Positions 1-8,814 of a stretch of 64,000 bases of DNA are shown piece by piece (the first letter of the stretch is position 1; each line of letters begins with the position of its first letter). The stretch is taken from positions 124,001 through 188,000 of the forward strand of contig JADAKE010000016.1 in the NCBI GenBank assembly GCA_015680865.1, written 5' to 3'. Origin of the DNA: Enterococcus lacertideformus. GTDB lineage: Bacteria; Bacillota; Bacilli; Lactobacillales; Enterococcaceae. Under the pieces are notes generated by a model. It had not been told where the DNA came from, ran no database searches, and saw nothing but the letters and a program-made list of their open reading frames with translations. The position numbers were made by a program, and so were the translations under genes.

Positions 1-166
1 ACGCATCACACCCTGAGTAGCTAACCGTCATAAACTTACTACAGTTCTATTATACCACACCTCTAATCTTCCTATCCCCTAATTAATGGAATTTCAAATT
101 TCTTTTTCATAACGAAAAAGATCAGAAGCTGTTGAGGTACTTTTTTAATCTTTTTTGTTTTTGGGT

Positions 167-808
167 TTAACTCAGTCTGTTTTTCTTGTACTTATTTTGT
201 AATAGATGATCACCTAAACCCAGTCGGAGCCATTTCACTTTATAGTTGAAATCCTGTAGCAATTGATCACAAGTCCAATCATTTGCAATGCAATCAGTCA
301 ACGCATTCATGACAAGATCCATAATGAAATATAAAAAACTAAGCGCTTCTTCTTCTCCCTTTATTGAAAAGCCATTTATTTCTAAAAGATCAAACCATTC
401 TTCTAACATAGGAGACTTATGTGAAGAAGCAGTCATTCTTCTATGACTTGCTAGATCATTGCTTCTAGTTAAGAATTGAATTGCAGACCAATAAGGATTT
501 TTTTTGTCCAACGTAGCACACCACGCTAAGTAAGTTTCAATGCCTTTGAAAAAATCTTGTTTGTCTTTTTCAATATACGTTAAGATATCATGATGGATCT
601 GTAACGAATAATAATGAACAGTATACAGATAAGCATCTTCTAGATCATCAAAATATTTATAAAAAGCACCGCGAGACATTGCCATTCCTTCAACGATATC
701 AGACACCTTGACTTGGCTGATATGTTTATCTGAAAAATTTTTTAGCAAAACTTCAAGTACTTTTTGTTTTTTTGAAGAAGGAAGATTGGCAAAGGTTGAT
801 TTATGCAT
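167..808 (-). CDS. TetR-family transcriptional repressor of the adjacent heme-efflux-type ABC operon
   Basis: A 213-residue TetR/AcrR-type regulator. The N-terminal helix-turn-helix covers roughly residues 30-55 (ISQVKVSDIVEGMAMSRGAF followed by YKYF), the classic TetR recognition-helix pattern. The C-terminal ligand-binding half is helical and divergent. It is the last gene of a three-gene minus-strand operon behind a permease and an ATPase of the HrtB/HrtA type. A Shine-Dalgarno (AGGAGG) lies just upstream of the ATG, and the tail of the ATPase frame runs over its start. By analogy with L. lactis HrtR and E. faecalis FhtR, also TetR proteins controlling heme efflux, I infer that it binds the two GTGAC-N5-GTCAC palindromes ahead of the operon and is released by heme. 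The ligand is inferred from context only. Confidence 0.8.
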   Translation of the reverse strand: MHKSTFANLPSSKKQKVLEVLLKNFSDKHISQVKVSDIVEGMAMSRGAFYKYFDDLEDAYLYTVHYYSLQIHHDILTYIEKDKQDFFKGIETYLAWCATLDKKNPYWSAIQFLTRSNDLASHRRMTASSHKSPMLEEWFDLLEINGFSIKGEEEALSFLYFIMDLVMNALTDCIANDWTCDQLLQDFNYKVKWLRLGLGDHLLQNKYKKNRLS

Positions 809-1506
809 TGCTTAGTCCTCCTTTTTTTTTTGAAGGATTCTTCCAATAATTGGCCATCTTTCATACGATAGATGCGATCACTCCATTTGATCATTCGCTC
901 ATCATGTGTGACCATAACAGTTGCTTTTTGTTTTTCATGAGCTTCTTTAACGAGCAACTTCACTACCTCATAAGCATGGTCTGTATCCAAACTAGCAGTT
1001 GGTTCATCGGCTAAAATCAAACTAGGGTCATTAAACAATGCACGAGCAATCGCTACACGTTGTCTTTCACCACCAGATAGATCCCGCGGATAGCTTTCTT
1101 TTAATTCATAAATATTTAGTGATCGCAAGAGTTCATCAATCGTTGTTTCTGCTTTTTTCAGATGACTCACTTGGTTGACTAAATAAAATTGTTCTTTGAC
1201 CTTTAAAAAAGGAATCAAATTTGAACTCTGTAAGATAAAGCCAATTTCTTTAAAACGCAAATCAGCTCTCTTTTTCTCAGATAAAGTAGAAAAAGTTTGC
1301 CCATTGATCGTAATCTCTCCTGAGGTTGGTGTTTGCAAACCGCCAGCAATTGTTAAAAAAGTACTCTTTCCTGAACCGGAAGGACCGATGATGCTAACAA
1401 ATTCTCCTTGATCGACAGTAAAATTGATTCCTTTCAATGCTGTTACTTCTGTATGGCCACTGCCAAATGTTTTAATGATATTTTTCATTGTTACTATTTT
1501 TTTCAT
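742..1506 (-). CDS. hrtA: HrtA-type ABC transporter ATP-binding subunit with frameshift-extended C-terminus
   Basis: An ABC ATPase that would energise the membrane subunit encoded immediately upstream. Walker [10 protein letters not shown] is at residues 41-49, the signature LSGGERQ near residue 143, and Walker [10 protein letters not shown] follows. The family is usually about 220-230 residues. Here the frame runs on to 254, reading through the start of the TetR gene with a basic, non-conserved tail. The cause is visible: the coding-strand run of ten A (positions 823-832) puts the natural TAA at 812-814 out of frame, and eleven A would give a stop at that TAA after a KKKKED tail, four bases ahead of the TetR ATG. 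The catalytic core is complete, so the protein may still work. Confidence 0.8.
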   Translation of the reverse strand: MKKIVTMKNIIKTFGSGHTEVTALKGINFTVDQGEFVSIIGPSGSGKSTFLTIAGGLQTPTSGEITINGQTFSTLSEKKRADLRFKEIGFILQSSNLIPFLKVKEQFYLVNQVSHLKKAETTIDELLRSLNIYELKESYPRDLSGGERQRVAIARALFNDPSLILADEPTASLDTDHAYEVVKLLVKEAHEKQKATVMVTHDERMIKWSDRIYRMKDGQLLEESFKKKRRTKQCINQPLPIFLLQKNKKYLKFC

Positions 1507-1509
1507 TTT

Positions 1510-2583
1510 TTACCCCCCAATCGCTGTAATCGGATCAACTTTTTTGATCGTTCGAATGGAGAAGACACCACCCAGTACATCAACAACAATTAATACTCCG
1601 CTATAAACTAACCATTGTGACCAAAAAATAGCAAATGGCATAGCGCTCGGTAAGATCAAACTTGTGAGTGTCGCAGCTAAGACAGCTAGAATCACACCGA
1701 TCATCCCGATAATCAAAGCTTGGGCAACAAGTGATCTCGCAATAAATGAATTACGAATACCCTGTGCTTTCATTACGCCAAATATTGACGTTTTTTGTAA
1801 AGTAATCACATACATAAAGATACCTATCACTGCCGCTACAACTAAAAACAAGAAATACACCATTGCATTTAAAGTCATATTTTGTGCAGAATATCCTGGT
1901 ATACTCTCGATAAACTCAGGGATCAAAAGTTTTTGTAAGGACTTTGTCGCACCTTTTTCATGGACGGTTGTAGTTCCTTTTGTCACAATTGCATTGATAG
2001 GTTTTTCGTTTGAAGAAGAAAAAGGTTGTCCCCCATATTTTAATTTTGTCCACGTCTCTAGATTTGTATAAATGACTGGTGAAACCGTGTAATAAGTTTC
2101 AGGAAAAATTCCGACAATCGTTAAGTTTTGATCAGAACTTCCAATTTTTATTTTATCACCGATTTTATAATGATTTTCTGCCAAGTTTTGGGAAATAATG
2201 ATTTCATTATCTTTTTCAAACATACGTCCATCAGTTATTTTTGGAAGTAAAAAGGCATGATTTGTCGTACCAAAAACAGTGACATTTTCCTTGTTTACTC
2301 CTTTGATTGCTCCACTAAACAAACCGATAGGTGCCTTTTCTTTAGCTTCAACTTGTTCTAGGGCACTTCTTGTTAACTGAGAAGCAGCAAAAACTTTATT
2401 TGCATCTTCTGACAAGACGATTTCTTGGGCGCCCCAATCATCGATTGCTTTTTTAAATTCTTCTGCTAGCCCACTCGCTAATCCAGACAGCATGAAAACG
2501 ACATACGCAATCAAAAACATGATGCCAATGATCAATCCATAGCGCAGTTTTGCATACTTCATTTCTTTAATCGCTAAAAACAT
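1510..2583 (-). CDS. hrtB: HrtB-type FtsX-like ABC transporter permease (heme efflux)
   Basis: A 357-residue permease of the MacB/FtsX fold. One N-terminal membrane segment (about residues 12-35) is followed by a large extracytoplasmic domain (about 36-235) and three C-terminal membrane segments (about 237-260, 280-310, 318-345). The N-terminus (FLAIKEMKYAKLRYGL) and length fit the HrtB/DevC group, which extracts heme from the membrane. It is the first gene of the operon and ends four bases before the ATPase start, so the two are probably translationally coupled. An AGGAGG-type site precedes the ATG. The substrate is inferred from family resemblance and from operators resembling the HrtR box. 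Confidence 0.8.
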   Translation of the reverse strand: MFLAIKEMKYAKLRYGLIIGIMFLIAYVVFMLSGLASGLAEEFKKAIDDWGAQEIVLSEDANKVFAASQLTRSALEQVEAKEKAPIGLFSGAIKGVNKENVTVFGTTNHAFLLPKITDGRMFEKDNEIIISQNLAENHYKIGDKIKIGSSDQNLTIVGIFPETYYTVSPVIYTNLETWTKLKYGGQPFSSSNEKPINAIVTKGTTTVHEKGATKSLQKLLIPEFIESIPGYSAQNMTLNAMVYFLFLVVAAVIGIFMYVITLQKTSIFGVMKAQGIRNSFIARSLVAQALIIGMIGVILAVLAATLTSLILPSAMPFAIFWSQWLVYSGVLIVVDVLGGVFSIRTIKKVDPITAIGG

Positions 2584-2613
2584 CCGTTATCCTCCTATTG
2601 ATATATTTTCTTA

Positions 2614-2666
2614 GTGACATTTTGTCACCATAGAAAGTATAGCGCGTTAGTGACAAGTTGTCACTA
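2614..2666 (-). promoter_or_regulatory. Promoter of the hrtBA-tetR operon with two palindromic operators
   Basis: Two copies of the same palindrome are visible: GTGACATTTTGTCAC at 2614-2628 and the longer TAGTGACAAGTTGTCACTA at 2648-2666, with centres 36 bp apart. On the minus strand a promoter fits between them: -35 GTGACA (complement of 2659-2664), a 17-bp spacer, and -10 TATACT (complement of 2636-2641). The upstream operator therefore covers the -35 and the other lies just downstream of the -10. The half-site TGACA resembles the L. lactis HrtR operator. Repression by the operon's own TetR protein is the natural reading. Confidence 0.75.
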
Positions 2667-2884
2667 CAAGATACTTAAAAGCTACTATTTTGTTTTTCAA
2701 TGTTCATGTCGCTACCTCTTTAGTAAATAAAACACGCTGGTGCTTATTGCATTTGATCTAAGATCCTACAAGATTTTAAGTAATTTGCAAGGTATCCATG
2801 ATAAACTGAAATGAAACTAGGCAGTAATTAGAAGAATGTATAAAAATAAGGTACAATAATAAAAAACAAAAAGGAGAATCTTTA

Positions 2885-3925
2885 ATGGATCAAAAAACAC
2901 GGAAGCATATCCAAGAAAAATTAAAGCAACGTTCTGACCAGCTACCTCCTATTTTCCAAGAATTTTTAAAAGAAAATCGAAAGAATTTATCATTGAGCAG
3001 TCGTTATGAATATGCCAAAGATTTTCATTTGTTTACTGATTATCTACGTGAAGCATTCAAAAAAGAAATTGATGATGAATTGATACTGCATCTTGAAAAA
3101 CAAGATTATTTAAATTTCTTAGAGAAAGTCTACCAACATACTCGAACATTTCAAACTACTGCAGCCCAACAAACGAACCAGCAATTTAAAAATGGTTATC
3201 ATGGTCTTTCAAGAAAGCAATATTCATTAAATCATTTTCTACGTTTTTTGTATCAAAAAGGGCTGTTAGCAGAAGAATTGTCCTTACTAGGAAAAACTTT
3301 ACCCGAAACCACGCTAGGAGCACCAAGATATATGGAAGCTTCTTTATTTTCTGACTTTGAGCATTTATTTGTTCCTGCCCAAGGATTCAATTCATCACGT
3401 GAAGAGATTTTTGAAAAGAAAAACCGAACGAGGAATTTAGCTATTGTTGCAGTTCTCTTATATTGTGGGTTAAAAATTCATGAAGTCGTTGAATTAAAAA
3501 GAAAAGATATTGATTTGAACAAGCAAATCATTTATCTCGCACGAAAAAAGAATCGTCTCAATCAAGTACCCTTACCTAATGAAGCCTTGCCTTTTATAAA
3601 ATACTATTTCGAAACAACAAACAATCAGACAATACCCGAATCATTTGTTTTTCGGTCTTCTCATGACCAACAAATTTCTCCACGAACGATCCGTCAAATA
3701 CTAAGTCGAATCACAGTCTATAAGAATATTTCCCCAGAATTGTGCCGAAAGACATATGGGTATTATGTTTTCCTTTCTTTTAATGACATGGATGTAGTAA
3801 ATTATCTTTACGGCAACCGTTACGTTAACAAGCATTCTTTTGCTGAGATTCATAAGAAAATGTTGAGTTTTTCTTATGAGGAATTGTCCAACAAAACAAA
3901 AAAAAACAGCTGTTCAAAAATATAG
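2885..3925 (+). CDS. Xer-like (XerS-type) tyrosine recombinase with substituted catalytic residues
   Basis: A 346-residue protein with the two-domain layout of XerS-like recombinases: a SAM-like DNA-binding domain at about residues 15-120 and a catalytic-type domain at about 165-340. Expected active-site positions are mostly replaced. The box I Arg is Lys in GLKIHE. The box II HxLRHT motif reads ELCRKT, keeping only the Arg. The box III LGH reads YGN. The tyrosine position near the end reads SFAEI instead of a YTHI-like motif. The beta-hairpin Lys (ARKKN) is retained. The frame is intact and has a good ribosome site (AAAGGAG before ATG). It is probably unable to cleave DNA but may still bind it. 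Its function is unknown. Confidence 0.65.
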   Translation: MDQKTRKHIQEKLKQRSDQLPPIFQEFLKENRKNLSLSSRYEYAKDFHLFTDYLREAFKKEIDDELILHLEKQDYLNFLEKVYQHTRTFQTTAAQQTNQQFKNGYHGLSRKQYSLNHFLRFLYQKGLLAEELSLLGKTLPETTLGAPRYMEASLFSDFEHLFVPAQGFNSSREEIFEKKNRTRNLAIVAVLLYCGLKIHEVVELKRKDIDLNKQIIYLARKKNRLNQVPLPNEALPFIKYYFETTNNQTIPESFVFRSSHDQQISPRTIRQILSRITVYKNISPELCRKTYGYYVFLSFNDMDVVNYLYGNRYVNKHSFAEIHKKMLSFSYEELSNKTKKNSCSKI

Positions 3926-3956
3926 ATAATTCATTCACAAATAGAGCTGTTTTTTA
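3901..3956 (+). terminator. Intrinsic terminator after the Xer-like gene
   Basis: Arms AAAACAGCT (about 3901-3910) and AGCTGTTTTTT (3944-3954) pair, and the right arm runs into a T-rich tail. Confidence 0.6.
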
Positions 3957-4075
3957 TTTAGTGTTTGTGCTAATATTATAGCTGAATCAGCCGATTTAAT
4001 GATAATATTCACAAATACATGGTAAGTATTTTTTACTGACAACTTTGCTTAACAAATGAATTCGGAGTGTGACTT

Positions 4076-5598
4076 ATGGAAACAATAACTTATTCCCCAT
4101 TAAATCTTTTTTCAAACTTTCAAGTTGCAGCCAATGCAACACCAAATGTGCCCATCATCTTTGATCAACCCCTAGCAGCTTTTCCCGAACTGGTTTTAAA
4201 AGCACTTACAAAGACACCTATCAACAAGTTTTAACACGTGCTTATCAGCTAGCAAGTCTTGGCGTTGGTTTAGGCGACAAGGTCATGATTTACAAGAGCT
4301 CTGCTTTTGACACGTATTTATTAGCTGTGGCATCTTCTTACTTAGGTGCAATACCCGCTATGATTTCTTATCACTTTCCAACGCCTACTTTAGAAGTTTT
4401 CGTTGATCGATTAGAAGATCCCTTTATTTTATTTGATGATGAGACTGCCGAACGTGTTGTGGGGATTACCAATGGATCAAAAGAAAAACAAATCGCTGTA
4501 TCAGATCTTTTGAAACAGCCTTTCGAGCCTGTCCAACAAAAGAAATTAGACAACGATGAAATTTCTTATATGACTCATACTTCCGGAACTACTGGCATTC
4601 CTAAATTGATTTGTCATTCGGCCAATTCAATGGGTTGGCGAACAAAGTGGCAAAAAACTGTCTTTACCAAAATTTCTGATAAAAAACTAGTTGCTTTTCA
4701 TATTTCACCTGTTCATTCTCGTTTCAATATTGGAATTTCTTCCCTAATGGCTATGGGTTTCCCAATGATGCCACTTGCAAACGCTCAAGGAGATCATGTG
4801 GTTGAAATGTTAAAAGCAAATCCACCGATTGCTTTAGAAACACATCCAAACAATTTTGTGCAATGGAGCTTTACCGCAAAAGAACACCCAGAAGCTTTTT
4901 CAGGTATTCGCTACTACCATTCAACTTTTGATGCCATCAATAATTCAACAATGGAAACATTCTTGAATACTTCGACTAGCAAAGAAGCAATTTTCTTACA
5001 AGTATATGGACAAAGCGAGTGTGGTCCGATGATCCTTAAAGCACATACTTTAGAAAGCTTGCAAACGAGTAATGCCAGAGATATGGGTGTAGGACTTGGT
5101 GATTTAACGAAAGCTCGTATCACAGACAAAAGCGGAAATGTACTACCTCAAAATACTGATGGACATATCCAACTCTTATCAAAAGGTCGTGCATTGACTT
5201 ACTACAAAGAAGATACACGATTCCAAGAAAATGTGTATGGCGCTTGGTGGGATAGTGGCGACTATGGTAGCATGGATGAAAACGGTCATCTATTTTTGAA
5301 AGATCGCCAAGTTGACTTGATTGATAACATCAACAGCAACTTAGCCATTGAAGATTTTTTATTAGATTCACTTGAATTTTTGTCAGAAGTAGTGATCGTA
5401 CGAGATAAAAATAATGCACCACAACCACTGATTTCTTTGGCACCTAAACAAGAAATGGACTGGGATCGTTGGTGGAAACAAGTTCATGAATTACCCCGTT
5501 TAAATACGCCAATCATTCGAGCATATGAAGATATTCCTCGAACAGCCACAATGAAAGTGCGCCGTTTATTGATTGAAGAAGAATTAAAAAATCACTAG
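4076..5598 (+). pseudogene. AMP-dependent acyl-CoA synthetase/ligase, frameshifted
   Basis: An adenylate-forming (ANL superfamily) enzyme. The reading frame opens at ATG 4076 behind a GGAG site, runs about 44 codons, then shifts near 4190-4212. From there the downstream frame continues without interruption to 5598, reading TYKDTYQQVLTRAYQLAS into the long open part. The long part carries the AMP-binding P-loop THTSGTTGIPK, a QSECG motif, the WWDSGDYG motif (A8-like) and a C-terminal TATMKVRR motif with the catalytic-type Lys. Such enzymes activate a carboxylic acid as an acyl-adenylate before transfer to CoA. The substrate is not predictable. One single-base lesion separates it from an intact gene. 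Confidence 0.75.
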
Positions 5599-5600
5599 AA

Positions 5601-5649
5601 AATCACTATCGCTATATCACTATAATCTGATGATATAGCGATAGTGATT
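5601..5649 (+). terminator. Perfect 19-bp stem terminator-like hairpin after the acyl-CoA ligase
   Basis: AATCACTATCGCTATATCA (5601-5619) and its exact reverse complement (5631-5649) flank an 11-nt loop, directly behind the ligase stop codon. Confidence 0.65.
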
Positions 5650-5788
5650 TGTTTAACTAAAGAAGTCATTTATAAACTGTTTATCAATTCTATTTTTAGG
5701 CATAATTTTTTTATACCCTATCCTATATTTTGGTAGATAGCAATAAATCATTTCTTATAAAAAGTAAACAAGTCTCATTTTAAGAAAT

Positions 5789-6600
5789 TTATTTTTCTCT
5801 TGATTGTGATTGTTTGATCCATGGTTCTACATAATTCTGTAGCGCATCTCTTGCATCTTTTGCGCGTACTTCGTGAACATGGTTTATTAAACTGGCTAAA
5901 GGTTTAAGCATCGATTTCTTTTGTTTCTTGCACGCTTTAGCTTTTCCTTCCAATTTTGATAGTCTGTTGCATAGCTCAACAATCGCTTTGTATTTTTTAT
6001 TACTAGGAAAAACTTGTAGTGTACGATCATTCCCATGAATATCTTTAAATCTTAGAGTAATTGGCGGATTTAAGTCTGGTATACCTTTTCATGCAATTTT
6101 ATTAAGGCTTTTATACTTGATATTATGTTTTTTTATTATTGATTCTGCCAAAATTTAGACAAATTTTGGCAGAATCAATTTCTTTTTGAAGCATTAAATT
6201 ATCTAAAATTAAATCATCTTGATTTTTTTCTAACCTCTGTGAATAGACATTTACTGATTTTAAAATATCGTAATCCTCATTGCCAGGCATAACTCTTTCT
6301 ATTTTTCCATTTTCCTTTGAAATTCTTCATATTTCATGAAAGCTTTAGTCAAATCCTTGACTTCCATTTCATTTTTAGGAGAAACACTTACCTCACATTG
6401 TTTTCCTTGGTCATTTCTATACTTAATTGTAAGCCGTTCTATTGGCTGGGAAGCCTTTATCGGTATATATGGAATCAACTACTTACATCTTAAAATTAAA
6501 AAAACTTCTATTCCTTTATTATAATCAATTAGTATTTCATACTCTTCTCCCTCTGTTTTCCTTATTCCATTATTGAATATTCTATTTAATCATCTGCCCA
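5789..6600 (-). pseudogene. Relics of two related small unknown genes
   Basis: I do not recognise a family. The minus strand holds an open stretch from about 6088 to its stop at 5789, giving about 100 residues that include NPPITLRFKDIHGNDRTLQV and end in WIKQSQSREK. Further upstream (about 6480-6299) a second stretch reads IERLTIKYRNDQGKQCEVSV and ends KMEK before a TAG. The two share a pattern (beta-rich start with a D/N-x-G turn, then a K/E-rich helix), so I infer two decayed paralogues or domains. Stops and frame changes separate them, and no start codon with a ribosome site is evident for either. A perfect inverted repeat lies between them. Confidence 0.4.
6138..6179. repeat. Perfect 19-bp inverted repeat with 4-nt loop
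   Basis: ATTGATTCTGCCAAAATTT (6138-6156) is followed by AGAC and its exact reverse complement (6161-6179). A T-rich stretch follows on the plus strand. It lies inside the decayed region and has no obvious gene to terminate. Confidence 0.6.
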
Positions 6601-6653
6601 TTCTCTTAGCTATTATACTATTTTAAACTTTTGCCTAATTTTATGTAATAAGC

Positions 6654-6712
6654 AAATAATTATCAGAACTTTTTTCATAATCTTAGAAAAAAAGTTCTGA
6701 TAATTATTTTTA
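6654..6712. terminator. Long AT-rich inverted repeat, terminator-like
   Basis: AATAATTATCAGAAC plus a T run (to about 6675) pairs with an A run plus GTTCTGATAATTATT (about 6686-6709), ending in TTTT. It sits about 120 bp upstream of the pyridoxal kinase gene and may end transcription from either side. Confidence 0.5.
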
Positions 6713-6832
6713 ATATTTTTTCTTTTACATGAATATGATTATTTACAAAAATTGGCTGATATAAAATCATGCCAATTGGCTGTTTTCTTTTAAAGAAACT
6801 TTCGCTATACTTTCTTATGTGGAGGGAATTTG

Positions 6833-7654
6833 ATGAAAAAAATACTTACGATTGGCGGGTCGGATCCCTTTGCTGGTGGTGGGATTCAATCTGATTTAAA
6901 AACTTTTGAAAATCATCAACTTTTTGGAATGAGCGCTCTTACGTGTGTAGGAATGTTAGATAAAAACGGCATATTTATCTTAGAGAACTTACCTACTGAA
7001 TGGTTAGAAAAACAGCTAACATCCATTTTGAAAATGACTGAATTAGCTGGAATAAAAATTGGTTTATTGCATTCAATTGATGCAATTACTGTCGTTCATA
7101 ATTTTTTAAAAAAACAGTCTGATATCCCTATTGTTCTTGACCCTGTACTAGCTTTTAAGGAAACCCATACTTTAGCTAATCAAGCTTATAAGGACTCCTT
7201 AGTGGATAAACTTTTTCCTTACGTTGATCTAGTCACTCCCAACCTAAAAGAAACAGCATTGCTTTCAGGAAAAGACGATTGCACAAGTATGGAGGAAATG
7301 ATTGAGGCAGCACAACAGATCCAAGCTTTAGGAGCTAAAGCAGTCGTTGTGAAAGGTGGCTCTGGGATAACTGGTGGTAAAGCGATCGACATTTTGTATC
7401 ATAATGAAAAAAGTGAAATATTTACCTTGAATAAATTATAACGAAAAACAGTTAATGGCGCAGGGTGCACATTTTCTTCCGCGATCACGGCGAACCTTGT
7501 CCGTGGTGTGCCGATCTCACAAGCAATCCATCGTAGCAAATGGTATGTCTATCAATGTATTTTGTCTGGTGTAGAGATGAAAGATCAAACAGGAAGTGTC
7601 TGGTCTGGTGGTAATATGAAAGGAGGATCAAACGATTGGCAACAAAACGACTGA
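6833..7654 (+). pseudogene. pdxK: Pyridoxal kinase (PdxK/ThiD family), interrupted by one in-frame stop
   Basis: A ribokinase-fold kinase of the ThiD/PdxK group, which phosphorylates pyridoxal or pyridoxine in B6 salvage. ATG 6833 follows GGAGGG. The N-terminus has the substrate-loop motif GGSDPFAGGGIQ. The frame stops at TAA 7439-7441 (after FTLNKL) but continues unbroken in the same frame for 70 more codons. That part includes the anion-hole/catalytic motif NGAGCTFSSAI and ends at TGA 7652-7654. The truncated product (about 202 residues) lacks the catalytic Asp region equivalent (GAGC here), so it is probably inactive. The 3' end overlaps the start of the next gene. The family choice of PdxK over ThiD rests on N-terminal resemblance and the neighbours. 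Confidence 0.7.
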
Positions 7655-8127
7655 CGATTTATGCAATGATGATTGCCTTGACAGTGGCGCTTTCTTTAAC
7701 TGTTTTGATCCCTATTCCTGCTACTAATGGATTTGTTACCCTTTGTGAGGCGGGAATTTATACGACTGCTGTTTTATTTGGTCCTGCCGGCGGATTAATT
7801 GTTGGGGCATCAAGTGGGTTATTGATTGATTTACTTTCAGGTTTTCCTCAATGGGCTATTTTTTCATTATTGATTCATGGGCTTCAAGGATGGTTCAGTG
7901 GCTATTTTGCTGAGAAAACGTCCAAAGGCCTGTTGATCGGGTGTATTTTGGGAAGCTTTGTTATGATCAGCGGGTACTTTTTAGCTGGGTGGTTTTTATA
8001 TGACTGGCCTGCTGGCGTTGCTTCTATTCCTGGAAATTTATTCCAAAATATCGTAGGAATTGGTCTTGCTTTTCCACTTATTCAAGCATTTAAACGAATA
8101 ATTTTAAAAAAAGGAATCAGCGAATAA
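7636..8127 (+). CDS. ECF transporter S-component, probably vitamin B6 (PdxU-like)
   Basis: A 163-residue, highly hydrophobic protein with about five to six membrane segments. The start ([20 protein letters not shown]) and internal [20 protein letters not shown] motif are typical of substrate-binding S-components of energy-coupling factor importers. The start is TTG 7636 behind AAAGGAGG. It overlaps the tail of the pyridoxal kinase gene by 19 bases, which suggests co-translation and a shared substrate. I therefore infer pyridoxine or pyridoxal uptake. Riboflavin- or thiamine-related S-components look similar, so specificity is uncertain. The energising EcfA/EcfT module is not in this window. 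Confidence 0.7.
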   Translation: MATKRLTIYAMMIALTVALSLTVLIPIPATNGFVTLCEAGIYTTAVLFGPAGGLIVGASSGLLIDLLSGFPQWAIFSLLIHGLQGWFSGYFAEKTSKGLLIGCILGSFVMISGYFLAGWFLYDWPAGVASIPGNLFQNIVGIGLAFPLIQAFKRIILKKGISE

Positions 8128-8143
8128 CGAGAGGAAGAATAAC

Positions 8144-8704
8144 ATGATCATAACAGAAGAAGTTTTGAAACAAGAATTAACCGAAATAGTCAACGATGTT
8201 TTAACTCAAGAGCATTTAGAATCAGGTGACCTATTTGTATTAGGCTGTAGCACCAGTGAAATTGTCGGAGGACACATTGGTAAAAATTCAAGTGCTGAAG
8301 TTGGGCAATGGGTAGTCAAAACACTTAGAGAAATCCTTGATCCATTGGGAATATCTTTAGCTGTTCAAGGATGTGAACATTTGAACCGAGCGCTTGTTGT
8401 TGAACATTGTGTTGCAAAGAGTAAGCAATTTGAAATTGTCTCAGTAGTGCCTGCTTTACATGCTGGTGGAGCTTGCTCTGTAGCAGCTTTTGAACAATTT
8501 GATGCACCAGTGGAAGTTGAACATGTGGTTGCCCAAGCTGGGATTGATATTGGTGATACATCAATCGGGATGCACATCAAACATGTTCAAGTCCCCGTTC
8601 GTCCAAAAAATCAAACGTTAGGGAATGCTCATGTGACTGCCTTGCGATCTCGTCCTAAATATATCGGTGGCTCCCGTGCTACTTATGCTGTTGATCAAGC
8701 TTAA
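8144..8704 (+). CDS. UPF0340/TIGR01440 family protein (YwlG-like)
   Basis: A 186-residue soluble protein matching the UPF0340 family in length and in conserved stretches: [14 protein letters not shown] near the N-terminus, [12 protein letters not shown] in the middle and [10 protein letters not shown] at the end. No biochemical role is established that I know of. It starts 16 bases after the S-component stop and has its own GAGGAAG ribosome site, so it belongs to the B6-type operon. That linkage hints at a function connected with cofactor salvage. Confidence 0.8.
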   Translation: MIITEEVLKQELTEIVNDVLTQEHLESGDLFVLGCSTSEIVGGHIGKNSSAEVGQWVVKTLREILDPLGISLAVQGCEHLNRALVVEHCVAKSKQFEIVSVVPALHAGGACSVAAFEQFDAPVEVEHVVAQAGIDIGDTSIGMHIKHVQVPVRPKNQTLGNAHVTALRSRPKYIGGSRATYAVDQA

Positions 8705-8814
8705 AAAAACAGCAGATCAAAAGTATAGTGAAAAAGCTGAATAGCATCAAACTGTAAGCTCAAATAGAGGATTTGATCAATCGACGCAAACGACTTATTC
8801 GTAATGCCAATTTT

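Noticed and set aside
1..166. Left edge sequence
   Set aside because: No frame, hairpin or RNA motif that I can support; it is only the region downstream of the TetR gene.
1196..2071. Plus-strand frames opposite hrtA and hrtB
   Set aside because: Shadows of the real genes; composition and absence of ribosome sites argue against coding.
6600..6833. Possible TPP riboswitch ahead of the ThiD-like kinase
   Set aside because: No CTGAGA or CTGATCTGGATAATGCCAG-like blocks are present, only an inverted repeat.
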